Assembly: GCA_964499445.1 (NCBI GenBank)
Contig: CAZCLE010000010.1
Span: 1 to 28,164, forward strand
DNA length: 28,164 nt
Source of the DNA: GCA-2688105 sp964499445
GTDB taxonomy: Bacteria > Chloroflexota > Dehalococcoidia > Dehalococcoidales > GCA-2688105
Direction: 5' to 3'
The notes under the pieces were generated by a model. That model was not told where the DNA came from and did no database searches. It saw only the letters and a list, made by a program, of their open reading frames with translations. Of this stretch, positions 15,665 through 22,854 are shown piece by piece. The translations under genes and the position numbers were made by a program. Every line of letters starts with the position of its first letter. The stretch's first letter is position 1.

Positions 15665-16582
15665 ATGCAAGAAGTTTTTAATAGATACATAAACTACCTT
15701 GAGGCGGAGCGGAATGTTTCGCCGTATACCGTGCGCAACTATACTACCGACCTGCTGGACTTTTTTCAGTTCCTGGGCACTAAAGGGGTTGGTTCGCTGA
15801 AAGAAGTAGATAGGCATGTGGTGCGTGATTATCTCGCCTATCTTATGGGGCGGGGCTTGGTCAAGGCAAGTATTGCCCGCAAGCTATCGGCAATCCGTTC
15901 CTTCTATCGCTACCTGCTACGAGAGGAAATGATATCTACCAGTCCCGTAGCCACCACCTCTTCACCCAAGCTGGACCGGCGTTTGCCGGCTTTTCTCACC
16001 ATAGAAGAAGTGGAGAAACTACTGGAAGCCCCCGATTTATCCACGCCGCAGGGACAGCGTGACCGGGCGTTGCTGGAGCTACTTTACGCCTCCGGTCTCA
16101 GGGTGAGTGAACTGGTGAGCCTGAACCTGGAACAGGTTGACCTTGACAGTCGTGAAATCCGTGTCTTGGGGAAAGGAGCCAAGGAGCGGATAACTCTAAT
16201 GGGTAAGCCAGCCGCCAGCGCTCTCTCTGATTACCTCAGCCAGGGCAGGCCTGAACTCTTGGGGGAAAGGAAGAACCGTGCCCTGCTTCTTAACCGCTAC
16301 GGGGAGCGTCTCACCAAGCGCATGGTGCAAAAAATCCTGGGGGATTACGCCAGTAAGGTTGACATCGGCAAGAAGGTTCATCCCCATATGCTGCGTCATA
16401 CCTTTGCCACCCATCTCCTCGATGGCGGGGCTGATTTAAGAGTCGTCCAGGAGCTCCTGGGTCATGCTGACCTATCTTCCACCCAGATTTACACCCATGT
16501 AACCAAGAGCCAGGCAAGAAAGGTGTACCTATCGGCTCACCCCATGGCTCAAGAAGAGGATAACGAGCTTGAAAATAAGTAA
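15665..16582 (+). CDS. XerC/XerD-type tyrosine recombinase
   Basis: A 305-residue site-specific recombinase. It has the N-terminal SAM-like core-binding domain (FNRYINYLEAERNVSPYTVR) and a complete catalytic set at Arg146, Lys170, His241, Arg244, His267 and Tyr276 (ASGLRVSEL, GKGAKER, HMLRHTFATHLL, LLGHADLSSTQIYTHV). Xer proteins resolve chromosome dimers at dif sites. The open frame runs back into topA, but ATG 15665, four bases after the topA stop, gives exactly the XerC/D length. Xer rather than phage integrase is favoured by length, housekeeping context and lack of any mobile-element gene. XerC and XerD cannot be told apart here. Confidence 0.93.
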   Translation: MQEVFNRYINYLEAERNVSPYTVRNYTTDLLDFFQFLGTKGVGSLKEVDRHVVRDYLAYLMGRGLVKASIARKLSAIRSFYRYLLREEMISTSPVATTSSPKLDRRLPAFLTIEEVEKLLEAPDLSTPQGQRDRALLELLYASGLRVSELVSLNLEQVDLDSREIRVLGKGAKERITLMGKPAASALSDYLSQGRPELLGERKNRALLLNRYGERLTKRMVQKILGDYASKVDIGKKVHPHMLRHTFATHLLDGGADLRVVQELLGHADLSSTQIYTHVTKSQARKVYLSAHPMAQEEDNELENK

Positions 16583-17642
16583 TAGACTGCAAAAGCTGCG
16601 CCAGGGATTCGATGAGAAGGAGATTGATGCTATCCTTATCTCTCAACCGGCGAACAGGTATTACCTTTCCGGTTTTGACGGTTCGGCAGGTTATTTATTA
16701 ATCACGCCACAACATACCATTTTAGCTACCGACTTTCGCTACCTGGAACAGGTCAAGGCACAAGCCCCTGACTATGAGCTCTTTCAGATAACTGGTAATA
16801 TAGAGGACTGGCTTCCCAGGCTGGTGGCTGAGCTAAACTTGGGGCGGCTGGGATTTGAAACCGAATATGTTACCTTTGCCCAATATCGACGGTTAACCGA
16901 TATACTGAACAAGGTGCCATCCCGGCTCAGGCTCGTTCCTGTAGATGGACTTGTAGAATCCCTCCGGGCGGTAAAAGAGCCCGAGGAGATTGAGCTTATT
17001 ACTAAGGCGGTAGAAATAAGTGATAGCGCTTTTGACTATATTGAAGGCAGGATTCACGGCGATATGACCGAGAAAGAAGTAGCCTGGGAAATAGAAAAAT
17101 TTATGCGTGAGAAGGGTAGTCAGGCTATCCCCTTTGATATCATTGTTGCTTCTGGTCATAACTCTGCCCTACCCCATGCCAAGCCTTCCCAGCACCCCAT
17201 CGGCTCGGGTGAGCCGGTAGTAATTGATATTGGAGCCAGGTATGAAGGCTATTCCAGTGACCTGAGTCGTACTATCTGCCCCGGTTCTCCTGATGCTACC
17301 TTCAGTAAGATATATGATATCGTTCTTGGAGCCCAGCTAGCGGCGATGGCAATGGTAAAAGAAGGTATGAGTGGTGGTCAGGTTGACCATCTGGCGAGGA
17401 CAGTTATTGAACAGACAGGCTATGGTAAAGCCTTTGGTCATGGTTTGGGTCATGGCGTAGGGCTAGCTCCACACGAACTGCCGCGCCTTAGTCCAGGTTC
17501 ATCAGACCAGCTGGCTGATGGCATGGTATTTACTATTGAGCCCGGTATTTACCTTCCGGGTTGGGGAGGGGTGAGGATTGAGGATGTGGTAGTAATGGAG
17601 GGGGGTAAAATCAGGGTAATTTCAAAAGCTAGAAAGGCTTGA
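16569..17642 (+). CDS. M24 family Xaa-Pro aminopeptidase/dipeptidase
   Basis: A 357-residue cytoplasmic metallopeptidase that removes residues next to proline. The N-terminal creatinase-like domain (1-125) has the SGFDGSAGYLLI segment. The pita-bread catalytic domain carries all five metal ligands: Asp220, Asp231, His295, Glu324 and Glu338 (VVIDIGARY, SSDLSRT, GLGHGVGLAPHE, TIEPGIY, GVRIEDVV). The start is TTG at 16569, overlapping the xer gene by 14 bases, with AGAGGA about 9 bases upstream. efp follows one base after its stop, a pairing seen in many bacteria and sensible because EF-P serves proline-rich translation. Confidence 0.93.
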   Translation: MKISNRLQKLRQGFDEKEIDAILISQPANRYYLSGFDGSAGYLLITPQHTILATDFRYLEQVKAQAPDYELFQITGNIEDWLPRLVAELNLGRLGFETEYVTFAQYRRLTDILNKVPSRLRLVPVDGLVESLRAVKEPEEIELITKAVEISDSAFDYIEGRIHGDMTEKEVAWEIEKFMREKGSQAIPFDIIVASGHNSALPHAKPSQHPIGSGEPVVIDIGARYEGYSSDLSRTICPGSPDATFSKIYDIVLGAQLAAMAMVKEGMSGGQVDHLARTVIEQTGYGKAFGHGLGHGVGLAPHELPRLSPGSSDQLADGMVFTIEPGIYLPGWGGVRIEDVVVMEGGKIRVISKARKA

Positions 17643-17643
17643 C

Positions 17644-18198
17644 ATGATAGGTAGCGGGGAACTTAGAAAGGGGATTACTATTGAACTGGAGGGTAAATTA
17701 TATCAGGTTCTCGACCTCCAGCGTATCAGGATGAAGCGAACGGCATTAGTCCGCCTCAAGCTTCGTGATATTCAAGATGGTCATACCATTGAACAGACTT
17801 TCCAGAACACTGAGAAATTTGTGCGGGCACGGCTTGATTTTAAAAGTATGCAGTATCTTTATAACGATGGTGATTTGTACTACTTTATGGATGAGGAGAC
17901 CTTCGAGCAGATGCCCCTTAGTGCCAGTCAACTGGAGGACGTCCTTAATTACTTAAAGGAAGGCATGTCCTTGCAGGTATCAAGCTATAAAGGTAAACTG
18001 GTAGGTGTGGAGCTACCCATTACCGTCGAGCTTCAGGTAATTGAAACCGGGCCCGGCTTTAAAGGGGATACCGCCACTGCGGGCACTAAGCCGGCTAAAG
18101 TGGAGTCAGGTATTATTATCCAGGTCCCCCTGTTTGTTAATGAAGGCGATATTATCAAGGTTGACACTCGCACCGGTAGTTATCTAGAAAGGGTTTAG
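17644..18198 (+). CDS. efp: Elongation factor P with divergent tip loop
   Basis: A 184-residue EF-P with three beta-barrel domains, which helps the ribosome at polyproline. Typical blocks are YLYNDGDLYYFMDEETFEQ, ETGPGFKGDTATAGTKPAKV and the C-terminal IIKVDTRTGSYLERV. The domain I loop that carries the modified Lys or Arg reads QRIRMKRTALVRLKLRD, in place of the usual V-K-P-G-K-G. Ungapped alignment to E. coli EF-P puts Lys31 at the modified Lys34 position but without flanking glycines. No modification gene (epmA, earP, ymfI) is in the window. AAAGG lies 7 bases before ATG. Confidence 0.95.
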   Translation: MIGSGELRKGITIELEGKLYQVLDLQRIRMKRTALVRLKLRDIQDGHTIEQTFQNTEKFVRARLDFKSMQYLYNDGDLYYFMDEETFEQMPLSASQLEDVLNYLKEGMSLQVSSYKGKLVGVELPITVELQVIETGPGFKGDTATAGTKPAKVESGIIIQVPLFVNEGDIIKVDTRTGSYLERV

Positions 18199-18212
18199 TG
18201 AGGTAAGTTAAA

Positions 18213-18860
18213 TTGTTGAAAGCTGACCTTCATATTCACACCAAGTATTCAATGGACTGCAATACACCTTTGGAGCGGATTATAAATCGCTGCCTGAAGC
18301 TAGGGATAAACTGCATTGCCATATGTGACCACGGCACGGCTGAGGGGGCACTAAAGATGCAGACTATAGCCCCCTTCACGGTAATTGTGGCTGAGGAAAT
18401 ATTAACCCCACAGGGCGAGATAATGGGTATGTTTCTCAAGGAGACGGTACCCAGCGGGCTGTCTGTGGAGCAGACGCTCTCTCGCATCAGGGCTCAAGGG
18501 GCACTGGTATGTATACCCCACCCTTTTGATACCTTCAGGCATTCCGCTTTAGGCGCTAAGACGGTAGAGGAAATAGTGGAGCAAATTGACATTATAGAAG
18601 TGTTCAACTCGCGAGCCATTCGTCTTCGTGATTCCACTCAGGCTCAAATCTTTGCTCAGAAGCATGGCATTCCGGGAAGTGCCGGTAGTGATGCCCATAC
18701 TGTCGGTGAAATAGGTAATGCCTATGTTGAGATGCCTGAATTTAATGGCCGGGATGACTTTCTTCAGGCGTTAGCCAAGGGTAAGGTTTTTGGACACCGG
18801 ACAAACCCCCTGGTTCACTTTAATAGCCTTGCCCAGAGCCTAAAGAGCCGTTTCAAATAG
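18213..18860 (+). CDS. PHP-domain metal-dependent hydrolase
   Basis: A 215-residue PHP-superfamily protein. Metal-binding motifs are visible in order: DLHIHTKYS (residues 5-13), AICDHGTAEG, VAEEIL, IPHPFDTFRH, VFNSRA and GSDAHT. Such proteins hydrolyse phosphoesters (for example nucleoside 3',5'-bisphosphates or histidinol phosphate). The short single-domain form lacks polymerase or other fused parts. The start is a TTG at 18213, with GAGGT upstream; no in-frame ATG precedes the first metal-binding motif. Gaps are 14 bases after efp and 11 before the formyltransferase. The substrate is unknown. Confidence 0.88.
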   Translation: MLKADLHIHTKYSMDCNTPLERIINRCLKLGINCIAICDHGTAEGALKMQTIAPFTVIVAEEILTPQGEIMGMFLKETVPSGLSVEQTLSRIRAQGALVCIPHPFDTFRHSALGAKTVEEIVEQIDIIEVFNSRAIRLRDSTQAQIFAQKHGIPGSAGSDAHTVGEIGNAYVEMPEFNGRDDFLQALAKGKVFGHRTNPLVHFNSLAQSLKSRFK

Positions 18861-18871
18861 AATGATGAGTT

Positions 18872-19699
18872 ATGTATCAACTTGGCTGGTTCTCCACAGG
18901 TAGAGATAAAGCTGCCCGAGACCTCTTAGCGGCGGCAATCAGCAGCATCAAACAGAGTGAGATTGAGGCTGAGATAGCTTTTGTTTTCAGTAGCCGTGAG
19001 CCTGGTGAATCAAAAGAGAGCGATTTATTCCTCAAGCTGGTTGAGGATGAGCGCATCCCTCTTGTCTGCTTTTCTTATCACAAGTTTAAAGCTGGGATAG
19101 GTATCCCAATTACGGGACAGACTGAGACCTTGTCCCTATGGCGGCTTGACTATGATAGAGAGGTGATGAATCGGTTGCAAGATTTTCATCCCGACCTGTG
19201 TGTGCTTGCCGGCTATATGCTGATTGTGGGGAAGGAGATGTGCCAGAGATACGATATGATTAACCTTCACCCGGCGGCTCCCGGCGGACCTACCGGAACC
19301 TGGCAGGAGGTAGTCTGGCAACTGATTGATAGTAAAGCTCAGGAAACCGGGGTAATGATGCACCTGGTGACCCCCGAGCTGGACAAGGGACCACCGGTAG
19401 CTTATTGTACCTTCCCCATTAGAGGCGAGCCGTTTGATAAATATTGGCGGAAAATAGAAAAGCTACCATCAAATAGTTCCAAAAGGCATGACGGAAGGAA
19501 TTCCTTATTTAGGCTCATCCGACAGCAAGGGCTGGCCAGAGAATTTCCCCTGTTAGTATCTACGCTGAAGGCTTTTAGTCAGGGAAAGGTTAAGCTCACC
19601 ACCGACAAAAGAGTTGTTGACGCTGACGGGAGACCTATTAAGGGGTATAATCTGACCGACGAGATAAATGAACTGGTGAAGGGGGCGATTTCAGAGTGA
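18872..19699 (+). CDS. PurN-like formyltransferase superfamily protein
   Basis: A 275-residue protein with a formyltransferase Rossmann fold. The catalytic triad of GAR transformylase is kept: Asn131 and His133 in MINLHPAAPGGPTGTW, and Asp171 in VTPELDKGPPVAY. The N-terminus LGWFSTGRDKAARDLL differs from true PurN, and the C-terminal 85 residues (after IRGEPFDKYWRKIEK) are an extension not found in PurN, with a charged helix and DKRVVDADGRPIKGYNL near the end. It probably formylates an amine using 10-formyl-tetrahydrofolate, but the acceptor is unknown and no purine gene is near. It ends the seven-gene run before repeat copy C. Confidence 0.8.
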   Translation: MYQLGWFSTGRDKAARDLLAAAISSIKQSEIEAEIAFVFSSREPGESKESDLFLKLVEDERIPLVCFSYHKFKAGIGIPITGQTETLSLWRLDYDREVMNRLQDFHPDLCVLAGYMLIVGKEMCQRYDMINLHPAAPGGPTGTWQEVVWQLIDSKAQETGVMMHLVTPELDKGPPVAYCTFPIRGEPFDKYWRKIEKLPSNSSKRHDGRNSLFRLIRQQGLAREFPLLVSTLKAFSQGKVKLTTDKRVVDADGRPIKGYNLTDEINELVKGAISE

Positions 19700-19710
19700 A
19701 GATTCCAACT

Positions 19711-19895
19711 CGTAAGGGATGTAGCCCCTTTTATCCGGGAAGGGTGAAGGGGCGAAGCCCCTTCAAAATCATGTTTCCCTCTCTCCTTTGAAGGATAAAA
19801 TATAAAGGAGAGTCAAAGAGAGGCGAAGCCTCTCTTACATATTAGTTTCCCCCTCTCCTTTGAAGGAGAGGGGGATTAAGGGGGTGAGGTAGATA
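19711..19895. repeat. intergenic hairpin repeat, copy C
   Basis: Occupies the gap between the formyltransferase and HAD genes. It contains the palindromes GAAGGGGCGAAGCCCCTTC (19747-19765) and AGAGAGGCGAAGCCTCTCT (about 19817-19835), and two CTCTCCTTTGAAGG hairpins, the first interrupted by an AT insert near 19796-19805. Its last 47 bases equal the end of copy B. The final ATA of the repeat (19893-19895) is the proposed start codon of the following gene. The left edge is approximate. Confidence 0.85.
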
Positions 19896-20885
19896 TATAA
19901 CTTTATCTGTTTTGACATGGAGGGACCGTTATCACCTCAAGATAACGCCTATGAGTTAATGAAGCTTTTTCCTAACGGGGATAAGATTTTTGAGGTTATC
20001 AGCCGCTATGATGACCTGCTCACCCTGGAAGAAAGAGATGATTACGAGCCCGGGGATACCCTGGCCCTTATCGTGCCCTTTCTGGTGTTCCACAATATTG
20101 CAGAAAATGACATTGCCAGTTTAGCCAGTAAAGCCAGCTTGACCAGTGGAGCGGCTGAACTTATCTCCCAACTCCAGTACAAAAACTGGAAAATATTTTG
20201 TATCAGCACCAGTTATGAACAATATGCCATTCACATTACCCAGAAGCTGGGTATCTATACCCATAATGTTGCCTGCACCCCGTTCCCTCTGGATAAATTG
20301 CGCATAACTTTATGTAAAGAAGATTCCCGGCTGTTGCAGCAGGCTGAGCAGGATATCCTGACGATGCGCCCGGTTACCGATGATGATAGAATTAAGCAAA
20401 GTCTGGACAAATTCTTCTGGGAGAAACTGCCGACTACTAATCTCGGTATGGCAATAAAAGAGGTAAAGCCGGTAGGGGGACGGCGTAAAGTAGCTGCTCT
20501 AAACAGATTTGCTGATAAGTATGGGCAGCCTTTGTCCAACTGGGTAGTGATTGGTGATAGCATTACCGATTTCAGAATGCTCCAGGCGGTGGAAGAAGCG
20601 GGAGGGCTGGCTATTGCCTTTAACGCTAATGAGTATGCCCTACCCTACTCAACTATGAGCCTGGCCTCCACATTCATTAGCGACCTGATGGAAGTACTGG
20701 AAGTATGGTCAAAGGGTCAGCGAAGCGGGGTGGAGAAGGTAGTAAAGGGAAAGGAGAAAATCGGGGGCAAAGAGGACAGGGGCTACTTCCACTGGTTATC
20801 GGGTAGAAAAGACATAGACGAGGTCGTCCAGATTCATAAAAGAATAAGGCGACTGGTTAGAGAAGAAGCCGGCAAGCTAGGGTGA
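19893..20885 (+). CDS. HAD-superfamily hydrolase, start probably upstream of the first ATG
   Basis: An HAD phosphatase-like protein. Motif I reads FDMEGPLSPQDNA, with the nucleophile Asp encoded at 19914-19916, just before the ATG at 19917. Motif II is CISTSYEQ, a motif III lysine lies in RRKVAALN, and motif IV is VIGDSITDFRML. Starting at ATG 19917 (322 residues) would lose the catalytic Asp, so translation probably begins upstream; between the in-frame TAG (19890) and the Asp only ATA (19893) or ATC (19905) are possible. The ATA start gives 330 residues and has GGGGGTGAGGT just upstream, all within repeat copy C. The DxEGP...DNAxE signature recalls archaeal EhaR-type HAD proteins; this is from memory and tentative. 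The C-terminal 80 residues are charged and helical. Confidence 0.75.
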   Translation: MYNFICFDMEGPLSPQDNAYELMKLFPNGDKIFEVISRYDDLLTLEERDDYEPGDTLALIVPFLVFHNIAENDIASLASKASLTSGAAELISQLQYKNWKIFCISTSYEQYAIHITQKLGIYTHNVACTPFPLDKLRITLCKEDSRLLQQAEQDILTMRPVTDDDRIKQSLDKFFWEKLPTTNLGMAIKEVKPVGGRRKVAALNRFADKYGQPLSNWVVIGDSITDFRMLQAVEEAGGLAIAFNANEYALPYSTMSLASTFISDLMEVLEVWSKGQRSGVEKVVKGKEKIGGKEDRGYFHWLSGRKDIDEVVQIHKRIRRLVREEAGKLG

Positions 20886-20920
20886 CTTGCGTCAGGGGAT
20901 GTTGAAGTGGGGTAATAATC

Positions 20921-21000
20921 GGGGAGTGTTAGAGGGACGAAGCCCCTCTTAAGAAATTCTCCTCCCCTTCCCCTTAGCAAGGGAAAGAGGGATAGGGTTT
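20921..21000. repeat. intergenic hairpin repeat, copy D (short)
   Basis: An 80-base copy between the HAD and PfkB genes. It has AGAGGGACGAAGCCCCTCTT (20931-20950; imperfect palindrome), AAGAAATTCTCCTCCCC as in copy A reversed, and a CCCCTTCCCCTTAGCAAGGG hairpin. It ends GGGATAGGGTTT, like the end of copy A reversed, three bases before the PfkB ATG, so the repeat supplies the whole leader of that gene. Confidence 0.75.
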
Positions 21001-21002
21001 AA

Positions 21003-21992
21003 ATGACCACTATTGAAGTAATCGGGCTGGGGGCACTAAATACCGACTACCTGTATAAGGTAGAGCGCATCCTTGATGATGGGGAGGCGGTGGTAAATGA
21101 GGCTAAAGTATCCCCTGGCGGCTCGGCAGCCAATACCATTTATGGCCTGGCCAAGCTTGGGGTGAACACCGGCGTTATGGGTGTGGTCGGTGATGACGCC
21201 GAGGGCAAAGTATCAATACAGGATTTCCAAACCGTCGGAGTAGATACCAGTCAAATCAAGGTAGAACCGGGAGCAAAAACAGGCTCAGTATTATGTCTCA
21301 GTGACCAACTGGGCAGGCGTTCTCTCTATGTCGCCCCCGGAGCCAATAACCTGCTAACCATAGACGACCTGGATTTGACCTACATCAACCGGGCAGGAAT
21401 GCTCCACATCTCTTCCTTTGCTGATGACAGGCAATTCCAAGTATTACTGGAGCTGATGGGCAGGCTGGATTCATCGGTTAAGGTCAGTTTTGCCCCCGGA
21501 GCACTACACTCCGCCAAAATGCTCAAGGCTCTTACTCCCATCTTAGCCAGGACTTATGTTCTTTTTCTCAACCAGCATGAACTACGGCAATTGACCGGGG
21601 AGAATGTTATAGCTGGCGCTGAGAGCTGCCTTAAGCAAGGCTGCCATGTAGTTGCCGTTACCCTGGGTAAGGGAATGAGGCTAGAGTTAGGCAAAGGGGT
21701 TAGTCATAGAGAAGTTATCGCTGCCAGCTACATTAGAGATGCTGATAATGAATACGCCATTGAAGTTACTAGTCAAAACATAGTATCTGAAGTCGATACC
21801 ACTGGTGCTGGTGATGCCTTCGCCGCCGGATTCCTCTACGGTTTACTTCAGGGGAAGAGGCTTGAGGAATGTGGGCGTCTCGGTGATATTGTCGCCCAGT
21901 TCTCTATTACTAAGGTGGGTGCAAGAGAAGGCTTGCCCAACTTTACCCAACTAGCTCAGCGCTACCAAGAGCTATACAAGAAACAGCTATAG
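21003..21992 (+). CDS. PfkB-family carbohydrate (ribokinase-like) kinase
   Basis: A 329-residue ribokinase-family protein that phosphorylates a sugar or nucleoside. The N-terminal family signature SPGGSAANTIYGLAKLG (37-53) and the C-terminal DTTGAGDAFAAGFLYGLL, with catalytic Asp271 in the anion hole motif, are intact. The middle fits the family (VGDDAEGK, LNQHELRQLTG, VAVTLGKGM). The substrate cannot be told from sequence. The ATG at 21003 is directly after repeat copy D, whose ATAGGG may act as a weak ribosome site. Its stop is four bases from the stop of the convergent small zinc-ribbon gene. Confidence 0.92.
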   Translation: MTTIEVIGLGALNTDYLYKVERILDDGEAVVNEAKVSPGGSAANTIYGLAKLGVNTGVMGVVGDDAEGKVSIQDFQTVGVDTSQIKVEPGAKTGSVLCLSDQLGRRSLYVAPGANNLLTIDDLDLTYINRAGMLHISSFADDRQFQVLLELMGRLDSSVKVSFAPGALHSAKMLKALTPILARTYVLFLNQHELRQLTGENVIAGAESCLKQGCHVVAVTLGKGMRLELGKGVSHREVIAASYIRDADNEYAIEVTSQNIVSEVDTTGAGDAFAAGFLYGLLQGKRLEECGRLGDIVAQFSITKVGAREGLPNFTQLAQRYQELYKKQL

Positions 21993-21996
21993 AGCG

Positions 21997-22164
21997 TCAA
22001 TCGCCGTATGCTTTCTGTCCCGTCTCCTTTTCATAAGCCTTGCAATAAGGACAGATGTGGCGGTCAATAGACTTCACAAACCACTTAGCCGCTTTGTTGC
22101 CCCTTCTCGCTGACTTACAAACCGGGCATTTTTCGGCACAAAACCTTGCTTTTTCTGAGAGCAC
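21997..22164 (-). CDS. Small zinc-ribbon-like protein, 55 residues
   Basis: A short gene on the minus strand. The start is GTG at 22164 with GGGTGA 5 bases upstream; the stop is TGA at 21999-21997. The product has a Cys cluster near the N-terminus, FCAEKCPVC, a basic middle SARRGNKAAKWFVKSIDRH, and CPYCKAYEKETGQ, so a two-CxxC zinc ribbon (CPVC and CPYC) with an extra Cys is likely. It is too small for a catalytic domain; nucleic-acid binding or an adaptor role is possible. It starts 26 bases after the clpP stop on the same strand, so it probably belongs to the aspS-tig-clpP transcript. Its function is unknown. Confidence 0.75.
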   Translation of the reverse strand: MLSEKARFCAEKCPVCKSARRGNKAAKWFVKSIDRHICPYCKAYEKETGQKAYGD

Positions 22165-22190
22165 TTACTTCACCCCCATTCCAACCTAGG

Positions 22191-22793
22191 TTATTTCGCC
22201 GGTTTGGTCAGGACTTCATCCACCAGCCCGTACTCTACTGCCTGCTCGGGGTTAAGGTAGAAGTCACGGTCGGTATCATGAGTTATTTTGTCTATTGGTT
22301 GACCGGTGTGTTTAGCCAGAATACCCCGGATTAGCTCCTGCATCCGCATAATCTCACGGGCAGCAATTTCCACATCGGCGGCCTGTCCCTGAGCGCCACC
22401 AAACGCCTGATGCATATGTATAGTTGAATTAGGCAAGGCATAGCGTTTGCCCTTGGCTCCAGAACAAAGGAGTAGAGTGCCCATACTGGCTGCCAGCCCA
22501 ACGCAGATGGTGGATACCTCAGGGCGTATAAGCTGCATAGTGTCGTAAATGGCAAGACCAGAACTGATGATACCACCGGGGCAATGAATGTAGAGGCTTA
22601 TGTCTTTGTCTGGGTCTTCTCGCTCCAGATAGAGAAGCTGGGCAATAATAACATTAGCCACCTGGTCGTTAATCGGCATGCCCAGCATAACAATGCGCTC
22701 TCTGAGCAGGAGCGAGTATATATCAAAGGCTCTCTCCCCCCTGGCTCCACTTTCAATTACCATAGGAATAACATTCATCGGTTGGGTATTCAT
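22191..22793 (-). CDS. clpP: ATP-dependent Clp protease proteolytic subunit
   Basis: A 200-residue ClpP serine protease. The catalytic triad is Ser103 (GLAASMGTLLL), His128 (STIHMHQAFGG) and Asp173 (THDTDRDFY). The oxyanion-loop region reads IHCPGGIISSGLAIYDTMQ, with HCPGG in place of the more usual NSPGG. C-terminal AVEYGLVDEVL is typical. It forms a tetradecameric chamber that degrades unfolded proteins delivered by ClpX or ClpA; neither is in the window. The ATG has GGAGGGAGGAGA just upstream. It follows tig by 61 bases, the usual tig-clpP arrangement, but clpX, which often comes next, is replaced by a small zinc-ribbon gene. Confidence 0.96.
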   Translation of the reverse strand: MNTQPMNVIPMVIESGARGERAFDIYSLLLRERIVMLGMPINDQVANVIIAQLLYLEREDPDKDISLYIHCPGGIISSGLAIYDTMQLIRPEVSTICVGLAASMGTLLLCSGAKGKRYALPNSTIHMHQAFGGAQGQAADVEIAAREIMRMQELIRGILAKHTGQPIDKITHDTDRDFYLNPEQAVEYGLVDEVLTKPAK

Positions 22794-22854
22794 TTTTCTC
22801 CTCCCTCCGGTATTATATCATTATTTATGTAATCAAAACACGGATATTCATATC

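Noticed and set aside
15665..16582. Tyrosine recombinase as a phage or island integrase
   Set aside because: Length, catalytic spacing and the dprA-topA-xer-peptidase-efp setting fit a housekeeping Xer protein.
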